This document shows, in pieces, positions 59,002-64,000 of a stretch of DNA of 64,000 nt. Numbering within the stretch: the first letter of the stretch is position 1; each line of letters begins with the position of its first letter. The stretch is from assembly GCA_039809865.1 (NCBI GenBank), contig JBDHVW010000006.1, positions 62,001 to 126,000 of the forward strand, in the 5' to 3' direction. A program made the translations under genes and the position numbers. The notes under the pieces are model-generated. The model was not told the DNA's origin and searched no databases. It saw only the letters and a list, made by a program, of their open reading frames with translations. This DNA comes from QWHO01 sp039809865. Its GTDB lineage: Bacteria > Vulcanimicrobiota > Xenobia > Xenobiales > QWHO01.

Positions 59002-59118
59002 ATGAGCCAAATCGCTTCGACCTGGAGTTTTCCAACTCTCGACCTGGGGGGCGACTTTCTGGTTGACCCCCTTACAACGAAGGTTGAGGCCGAGGCGGTC
59101 TCAGAGCGCTCTTGCTAA
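59002..59118 (+). CDS. Small ORF (38 aa) coupled to the secreted-protein gene
   Basis: ATG at 59002 to TAA at 59116-59118. Encodes MSQIASTWSFPTLDLGGDFL plus 18 further residues ending SERSC; no membrane helix. Its stop overlaps the next ATG (TAATG), and it begins 6 nt after a good -10 box. Either a small protein or a leader that couples translation into the next gene. Only codon phase and context support it. Confidence 0.45.
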   Translation: MSQIASTWSFPTLDLGGDFLVDPLTTKVEAEAVSERSC

Positions 59119-60209
59119 TGACCACTGTGCAAAGGATGCTGCTGGTCTTCACTTTGCTGCTGCCGCTCAGGGCGGAGCCGGTTTTGGAGAGCGGCCCCTT
59201 GGACGGGAAGAACGCCACGTGGTTCCGCACCGGCGATGGCCTGACCGTGGCGCTGCTCGAGTCCGAGAAGCGGCTGGTCGTCTACCGCGGGAAGCAAGTC
59301 GTCGACAAGATGGATCTCCCGGAGGCTGGGCACGTCAGCCTCACCAATTTGATGGAGATCCGCGCGGGGTTTCCCGCGGTCGTGGTGCAGACGTGGCACG
59401 ACAACTCGTCGGAGAGTTTCGACCAGCAGACCGTGGTCGGGCTCTGGAAGGGCAAGCTCCGGAAGCTTCTGGAACTACCCACGGCCTACGGATGCGTGCT
59501 CACCTTCGAGCCTGAGATCTGCAAGCAGTCGGCCTCCTTCGACCTGGCGCCGGGTCAGCCGGGGCCCGAAGGGGTGCGCGATCTGAGCATCACCGCCAAC
59601 TGGAAGGCCGTGGCCCACTCCCCCACCGACAAGTGGGACTGGGACAGCGGCGTGTTGGCCGAGACCCACCAGACGGTGGTGGCTCGTTGGAACCCCGCCT
59701 CGCACGCCTACGCCCTTCCGGCCGTGCGGGTCTCCGAGGTGGTCTACTGCGGACAGGATCGGCTCGACAAGGGCCTGCGCGGCCACGACCCGCGCCTCAC
59801 GCCGGGCGATACTGTGAGGGTGCGTTACGTGCCCGACTGGGCCACCCTTTCGCTCCAGCGCCAGGGCTCGGACGACTTGCTGAAAGGCGCGCTCGCCATG
59901 CTCCGCAAGCACTACGACCTGATGGCCGCGGGCGACTTCAAGGCGGCCTACTTGGACCTCAGCCCGGCACGGCGCAAGCTCCAGACCCAGAAGGACTTCG
60001 CCGCCACCAACGAGGGCGCACGCGCCTTCCCCCGCCAGTGCCGGGTGCTCTCGCACACCCCCTACCAGGTCGAAGTCCTCTGCCTGGCGGCCGAACTGGC
60101 CGGCGAACCCGAACCGGGCTGCTATGCCTTCACCCTGGTGCGGAACGAGAATGCCTGGTGCATCGACCGGATCGAGAAACGCCCCCTGAAGGCCTGGGTC
60201 ACGCCCTGA
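59118..60209 (+). CDS. Secreted protein, unknown function
   Basis: 363 aa from ATG at 59118 (TAATG with the small ORF). Signal peptide ~1-19 (LLLVFTLLLPLRA). The mature part is beta-rich with VVVQTWHDNSSESFDQQTV-type strands and one pair of cysteines (YGCVLTFEPEICK), then a helical region near 275-345 (KGALAMLRKHYDLMAAGDFKA, LSPARRKLQTQKDF) and CRVLSHTPYQVEVLCLAAEL. Not recognised; the late region looks like a small DUF4829/NTF2-like domain (LMAAGDFKAAY). Confidence 0.65.
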   Translation: MTTVQRMLLVFTLLLPLRAEPVLESGPLDGKNATWFRTGDGLTVALLESEKRLVVYRGKQVVDKMDLPEAGHVSLTNLMEIRAGFPAVVVQTWHDNSSESFDQQTVVGLWKGKLRKLLELPTAYGCVLTFEPEICKQSASFDLAPGQPGPEGVRDLSITANWKAVAHSPTDKWDWDSGVLAETHQTVVARWNPASHAYALPAVRVSEVVYCGQDRLDKGLRGHDPRLTPGDTVRVRYVPDWATLSLQRQGSDDLLKGALAMLRKHYDLMAAGDFKAAYLDLSPARRKLQTQKDFAATNEGARAFPRQCRVLSHTPYQVEVLCLAAELAGEPEPGCYAFTLVRNENAWCIDRIEKRPLKAWVTP

Positions 60210-60612
60210 GTATCGGGTTGATGCGCAATCCGTCGATCCTCTCGAAGTGCCGGACGTTCCCAGTTACCAGTTCCAAGTTGTATGCGATTGCGGCCGCAGC
60301 AATCTGGAGATCGGCATCTGGAAGCGGCTTGCCCTGACCCTCCAACTTGGCCCGTAGCTGCCCGAATTTCATGGCTACACCGAGGTCGTAGGGCAACACC
60401 GTGACGCGGGGGAGCAACTTCTCTTCGATATTTCGGAGGTGTCTCTCTGCCTGGCCCGATCTGTGGGCCCCGTAGTAGAGTTCGCCGATCACGGTGGCAC
60501 TGGTGAATTGAACTGCTCGGTCGATGCTTCGAAGCCACTCGACAAATGCTGGCGAGGGTCGAGGCTTGACGAGCTCCGACAGGGCGTCGGTGTCGAACAG
60601 GTAAGCCGTCAC
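60199..60612 (-). CDS. Type II toxin, VapC-like PIN ribonuclease
   Basis: 137 aa from GTG at 60612 (GTGA overlap with the antitoxin stop). PIN residues: Asp in FDTDALSEL, Glu in IGELYYGAHRSG, Asp in LPDADLQIAAAAI, and the closing LVTGNVRHF. Predicted tRNA- or rRNA-cleaving RNase. Its 3' third contains a heptamer repeat (60256-60283) within the conserved LELVTGN segment. Confidence 0.88.
   Translation of the reverse strand: MTAYLFDTDALSELVKPRPSPAFVEWLRSIDRAVQFTSATVIGELYYGAHRSGQAERHLRNIEEKLLPRVTVLPYDLGVAMKFGQLRAKLEGQGKPLPDADLQIAAAAIAYNLELVTGNVRHFERIDGLRINPILRA
60256..60283. repeat. Degenerate heptamer tandem repeat within the VapC gene
   Basis: GTTCCCA, GTTACCA, GTTCCAA, GTTGTAT. The phase fits a conserved protein segment, so this one may be partly a coding coincidence. 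Confidence 0.4.
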
Positions 60613-60884
60613 TCGAGCTCGGGAACCGCGCGTCCGTAGGACCGCCGCACATCGCGCAGGATGGTGACAAGCTCCTCCGAGCCTTCCCATCCACCCGCCA
60701 AGCCGGCCAGACCAGCCTCGGGACCGGCTCGCTTGAAGCGTTCGAGTTGCTCGACATCTTCGGCGCTTACCAAAGCAGCCACGGGTTTACCGTTGCGGGA
60801 AATGACCACGATCTCACCTCCCTCGGCCTCACGAAGGAATTCTGAAAAGCGCGCTTTTACGGTGCCGACGGGCTGAGTAGTCAT
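60609..60884 (-). CDS. Type II antitoxin, Phd/YefM family
   Basis: 91 aa. MTTQPVGTVKARFSEFLREA, EIVVISRNGKPVAALVS is the Phd/YefM DNA-binding half; the C-terminal half is longer than in the other antitoxin of the window. Neutralises the coupled VapC toxin. A perfect 13-bp palindrome sits 4 nt before the ATG and is the likely autorepression site. Confidence 0.85.
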   Translation of the reverse strand: MTTQPVGTVKARFSEFLREAEGGEIVVISRNGKPVAALVSAEDVEQLERFKRAGPEAGLAGLAGGWEGSEELVTILRDVRRSYGRAVPELE

Positions 60885-60887
60885 TCA

Positions 60888-60900
60888 GGTCAATTTGACC
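60888..60900. promoter_or_regulatory. Palindromic operator of the Phd/VapC operon
   Basis: GGTCAA-T-TTGACC, a perfect 13-bp inverted repeat immediately upstream of the antitoxin start, where Phd-type antitoxins bind. Confidence 0.55.
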
Positions 60901-60910
60901 CGAACCACGC

Positions 60911-63550
60911 CTACGCCTCCTTGAGGAACTCGTCGAAGCTGCCCGGGCGGCCCGCCGCGATCCACTCGTTGCGCATCTCTTCGTAGAGCTGGTAGGGCGG
61001 GATGTTCATGTCCTTCGCGGTCTGGGCCAGGTCCATCTTGGCGTCGTCCGAGAGGCTGCGAAGGTCGTTGGCGCGCTCGGGCTGGCCCGCGTAGGCCTCG
61101 GACAAGATCTGGTCGCTGTAGTTGCCGAACCGCTCGGCGCGCTTCTCCTGCTCGGTCGGACCCGAGAACAGGTGGTAGACCGCCTCGCCCAGGCGAATCG
61201 CGCCGCCCACGCCCGCCAGGATGGCGCCGCCGACCGCCACGAACGGGGCCGCCGGTCCCGTGAACGGCGCCACCGCCAGAGCCGTGAACCCGACCCCGCT
61301 GATGACGTCGGCCGCAAAGCCGACCTTATCCTTGTGATAACTGGCCAGCGCGCTCGAGAAGCTGGCCACCGCGCCCAGCACCGGGACGGCCCGACCCAGC
61401 ACCTTTGAAGCCGTCGCGCCCCCGGCGATGATGGCGCCCTCGTCAGCGCCGGCCGCGAGGGCCGCCCGGCCCAGGAAGCTCTCCGCGCCGCGCGACAGCG
61501 ACTGCGCCCCCGCCAGCGCCACGTCCGACACGTCGCGGGCGGTGCTGGCCGAGACCACCAGGTCGCTCTTCCAATCTTTCCCGAAGTCGTGCTGGGTCAG
61601 CGCGAAGCCGTCCAGCGCCAGCGCGGCCACGTTCAGCGTATTGGTCAGGCCCTTCGAGCCGGCCGGGCCCGTCTGGCCCGTCCTTTTGTTGTAGGCGTCC
61701 AGGTCGCCCGCCAGGCCCTCGCGCACCTTCTTCAGCTCGGCCAGCTGCTCGGGAGTGGGGTTCTCGGGCAGGCCGCTCAGCGCCTCGGTGTACTTCTTGA
61801 AGTCGCCCGTCAGCTTACCGGCCGGGCCTTCCAGCGCCTCCGGGCCGAAGGCGCCCTTCAGGAAGCCGTCCAGCGTCTTGCCCACGTTGCGGGCGTCGCG
61901 GCCCTGCTGCAGCGAGGTGCCCAGCAGGCGGTTCACGGCCAGGTTGACCTGCTTGGCGGGACGCTCCACGCTGCGCGAATCCAGGATGAACTGGGCCAGC
62001 GGGTCTCTGCTCCCGTCCATCTCGCCGTTGCCCACCGCGGCCACCTGGTCCACAATGCTGTCCACCACGTCCTGGCCGGCCACGGTGCCCGTCAAATCTT
62101 CGGAGATCTTGTTCAGGTAATCGGCCTTGTCGTCGTCGGACAGCTGCGCGACGGTCTCCTGGAACTTCGGGTCTTCATAGAGCTCGGCGAAGTTCTTGGC
62201 CAGGGCCTCCTGGCCCGCCTTGGCCGACTTGAGGCGCTGCGCCTCGCGGCTGTTGGCCAGGTCGTTCGGGTTGATGAACTGGCCGTCGCCGGCCAGGAAC
62301 GCGGAGTAGTTCTGCTCCTCCTCGTGGGCGTTCTTGCTGGCGCGGTCCAGGCCGTTGGTCACGAAGCCCAGGATGTCGGCACGATTGAACTTGCCGTCCA
62401 CCTCGCCCGCGCCGCGGCCAGTGTCTACCGCGTTCAAGGCGGCCGGGTTCTGCAGCAGGCTTTGCACGGCGGCTTTCAGCTCGGGCGAGGTGTTGGGATC
62501 GTTGTAGGCGGCCTCCAGGTCGCTCTTGCTGATGACGCCGTCGGGCTTGCCACCGTGGGCGGCCACGTCGAGCCGGTCGAAGTTCTGGGCCACCTGGAGC
62601 ACGTTGGCCTGGATCTTCGGGTCGTCGGCCGCCATCTGGGCCACCTTCGGATCGTCTTTGAAGCCGCGATCGGCGGCGGCGTTGACGTCGCGCAGCGAAA
62701 ATTTGCCGTCACTCTCGCCCCGTCCCTCGCCCACGTCCACGGCGTGCTGGTAGTTCTGATTCTCCAGCAGGGCCCGCGCGGCATCGCGGACGTCGGCGGA
62801 CAGTTTGTCGTTCCCCACCACGGCCTTCAGGTCGTCCTTGGAGATGATGTTGTCCCGGCCGCCGCGGCCGCTGGCCGTGTCGAACAGCTCGAAGTTGTTG
62901 CGCACGGTCGAGGCGGTCTCCTCGATGGACATCTTCTGGGCGTGTTTGCGCTCCTCGTCCACCACGGCCTGGAGGTCGTCGCGGTTGAACTTGTGGTCCA
63001 CCTCGCCGCCGCCCTTGCCCAGGTCCAGCGCGTTGAGCCAGTTCTCGTTGCTCAGGGCGTTCTTGGCGGCCTCGCGCAGCTTCGCATCGGCGTTCTCGTC
63101 GCCGGCGATCGCCTCCAGGTCCTTGCGGCCGATGACGCCGTCGGGATCGGTGTTCTGGCTGCCGGCGGTGTCCAGCTTGTCGATGTTGTCCAGCAGCACC
63201 TGGGCGGTGTCGCCGAGGTTGGGCTTGGGCTCATCCTCGGGCTTCGTATCTTCGGGCTGGCTATCGGTCTCGGGGCGGTCGGCTACGGCCTGGGCGCTAT
63301 CCGAGCCGCCCGTCGCGGGCCGTGCGTCGCTGCTCGCACGGTCCGCGATGGCAGCCCGCACCCGGTCCATCCCATCGTCCGTGTCCCGTGGCTCTGCCGC
63401 ATCGGCCGAAAGGTCGACGCCGTCCTTCTTGGCGGGCTCGGCGGGCTTCTGGGGCGCGGGGGTCGCGACGCGGTCCCTGGCGGCCTCTGTCTTCGCCTGG
63501 GTGGCCGGAGCGGGCCTGCTGTCCTGGACCTTCTTCACGGCGTCGACCAT
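60911..63550 (-). CDS. HrpF/NolX-like protein with EF-hand-like repeats and a hydrophobic C-terminal region
   Basis: 879 aa from ATG at 63550 (AGGAGGAG 8 nt upstream). A disordered acidic N-terminus (~1-110) without a Sec signal is followed by three ~90-aa repeats (~115-395), each with paired loops such as DTAGSQNTDPDGVIGRKDL and DTGRGAGEVDGKFNRADI. This is the arrangement of HrpF/NolX translocon proteins, with EF-hand-like DxDG loops that may bind calcium. Then comes a long helical middle part and a Gly/Ala-rich hydrophobic region (~710-797) of the pore-forming type, and a polar C-terminus. HrpF and NolX are type III secretion translocators of Xanthomonas and rhizobia. No type III secretion gene lies in the window, so delivery and target are unknown. 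Confidence 0.6.
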   Translation of the reverse strand: MVDAVKKVQDSRPAPATQAKTEAARDRVATPAPQKPAEPAKKDGVDLSADAAEPRDTDDGMDRVRAAIADRASSDARPATGGSDSAQAVADRPETDSQPEDTKPEDEPKPNLGDTAQVLLDNIDKLDTAGSQNTDPDGVIGRKDLEAIAGDENADAKLREAAKNALSNENWLNALDLGKGGGEVDHKFNRDDLQAVVDEERKHAQKMSIEETASTVRNNFELFDTASGRGGRDNIISKDDLKAVVGNDKLSADVRDAARALLENQNYQHAVDVGEGRGESDGKFSLRDVNAAADRGFKDDPKVAQMAADDPKIQANVLQVAQNFDRLDVAAHGGKPDGVISKSDLEAAYNDPNTSPELKAAVQSLLQNPAALNAVDTGRGAGEVDGKFNRADILGFVTNGLDRASKNAHEEEQNYSAFLAGDGQFINPNDLANSREAQRLKSAKAGQEALAKNFAELYEDPKFQETVAQLSDDDKADYLNKISEDLTGTVAGQDVVDSIVDQVAAVGNGEMDGSRDPLAQFILDSRSVERPAKQVNLAVNRLLGTSLQQGRDARNVGKTLDGFLKGAFGPEALEGPAGKLTGDFKKYTEALSGLPENPTPEQLAELKKVREGLAGDLDAYNKRTGQTGPAGSKGLTNTLNVAALALDGFALTQHDFGKDWKSDLVVSASTARDVSDVALAGAQSLSRGAESFLGRAALAAGADEGAIIAGGATASKVLGRAVPVLGAVASFSSALASYHKDKVGFAADVISGVGFTALAVAPFTGPAAPFVAVGGAILAGVGGAIRLGEAVYHLFSGPTEQEKRAERFGNYSDQILSEAYAGQPERANDLRSLSDDAKMDLAQTAKDMNIPPYQLYEEMRNEWIAAGRPGSFDEFLKEA

Positions 63551-63654
63551 CTGTGCGGCTCCTCCTCGGGGTGTCTGAGGTGGAAAACCGGACGGGCGTG
63601 AGCGCGGTTCCGGCCCGTGTAAACTTCAGGTAAACACTTTGTTGCCGAAATCAT

Positions 63655-64000
63655 TCACTCTCCAGGCGACTCGATCTCCAAACCCGGAACGCCCTCGAAG
63701 TCGGCGCGATTGCGGGTGAGAAGGACGGCTTGGCACGCAAGAGCGGTCGCCGCGATAGCCAGATCATTGGCGCGTCGGCGCTGGGCACCCAGTCTGCGAA
63801 AAAGCTCTGCCGACAGCTCCGCCAGGGTACCATCAAATTCGATGACTGCTCCCAGGAGAGAAGACGCCACCGCGACGTTCTCAGGAGTTCTGGGTCCTCG
63901 GGTAAACTCGTACCAGGCCACGGCACTCATCTCAAGTTCCGTATCCGAACCGGCCAGTTCGAGAAGCCGCTCCCTCTCTGGCCCAGGGTGACTCAGTGAC
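63655..64000 (-). CDS. VapC-like PIN-domain protein, 5' end beyond the right edge
   Basis: The frame is open from base 64000 through SLSHPGPERERLLELAGSDT to the stop at 63655, so the gene starts outside the window (the internal ATG at 63930 is not the true start). PIN features: SAVAWYEFTRG (Glu), ANDLAIAATALA (Asp) and LLTRNRADFEGVPGLEI at the end. The first Asp lies beyond the edge. A VapC-type toxin; the antitoxin is expected just outside the window. Confidence 0.75.
   Translation of the reverse strand, partial: SLSHPGPERERLLELAGSDTELEMSAVAWYEFTRGPRTPENVAVASSLLGAVIEFDGTLAELSAELFRRLGAQRRRANDLAIAATALACQAVLLTRNRADFEGVPGLEIESPGE

Noticed and set aside
61589..63601. Plus-strand open frame of 670 aa.
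   Set aside because: Shadow of the HrpF/NolX-like gene, which has a strong ribosome site and clear repeats.
1..64000. tRNA, rRNA, insertion sequences, prophage.
   Set aside because: By eye I found no tRNA-like cloverleaf signature, no rRNA, no transposase or integrase motif and no long terminal inverted repeats; a covariance-model search could still reveal a small RNA.

Overview
High-GC chromosomal DNA from a bacterium I cannot place to phylum with confidence. A two-partner-secretion type adhesin and a lipobox lipoprotein point to a cell with an outer envelope. There are type IV pilin-like genes, many STAND/TPR signalling proteins, pervasive 4-nt stop/start overlaps and degenerate 7-bp tandem repeats at gene borders. 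This would fit a poorly cultured environmental lineage (Eremiobacterota, Armatimonadota or Cyanobacteria-related); that placement is inference. I see no rRNA, tRNA, IS element, prophage or CRISPR array. No stretch over 300 bp lacks a gene.

Layout. 1-5912 (-): the first ~1970 aa of a giant filamentous-haemagglutinin-like adhesin, cut by the left edge. 5971-9515: two type IV prepilins and a PilX-like minor pilin carrying a repeat domain (-), divergent from a PilC/GspF platform protein (+). 9587-16074 (+): a Bat (aerotolerance) operon with a small BatD-like protein, two VWA proteins, BatC, BatD and BatE, but no moxR or DUF58 gene. 16125-22656: amidohydrolase, DUF4394 remnant, clostripain-family protease, EcsC protein, hybrid histidine kinase, frameshifted cupin, P-loop protein. 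22864-26025: AddA/RecB-like helicase-nuclease. 26006-37616: two very large STAND signal transducers (Ser/Thr kinase-ATPase-TPR-GAF-GGDEF and zinc ribbon-class III cyclase-ATPase-TPR), with small membrane proteins and a methyltransferase between them.

37673-38368 is the most striking locus: an msrA gene whose catalytic-cysteine codon is an in-frame TGA. It is followed 12 nt later by a perfect hairpin with a GGTTC loop, which is the layout of a bacterial SECIS element. I read it as a selenoprotein MsrA with a signal peptide. It is followed by plsC and sua5, a Ser/Thr kinase, a MocR-type regulator divergent from an FMN/GNAT fusion protein, a gamma-carbonic anhydrase, a lipoprotein, an MFS transporter and CinA.

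49342-53175 (-) is the fatty-acid synthesis operon (DUF177-rpmF-fabH-fabD-fabG-acpP) with a near-consensus promoter; plsX and fabF are not in it. 53259-58804 holds a SUFU-domain protein, a Phd/PIN toxin-antitoxin pair, a free-standing Clp N-domain, HEAT and CYTH proteins and an MprF-like aminoacyl transferase. The right end carries a secreted protein with a small upstream ORF, a second Phd/VapC pair with a palindromic operator, an 879-aa HrpF/NolX-like protein with EF-hand-like repeats and a hydrophobic C-terminal region, and a VapC-like PIN protein cut by the right edge.
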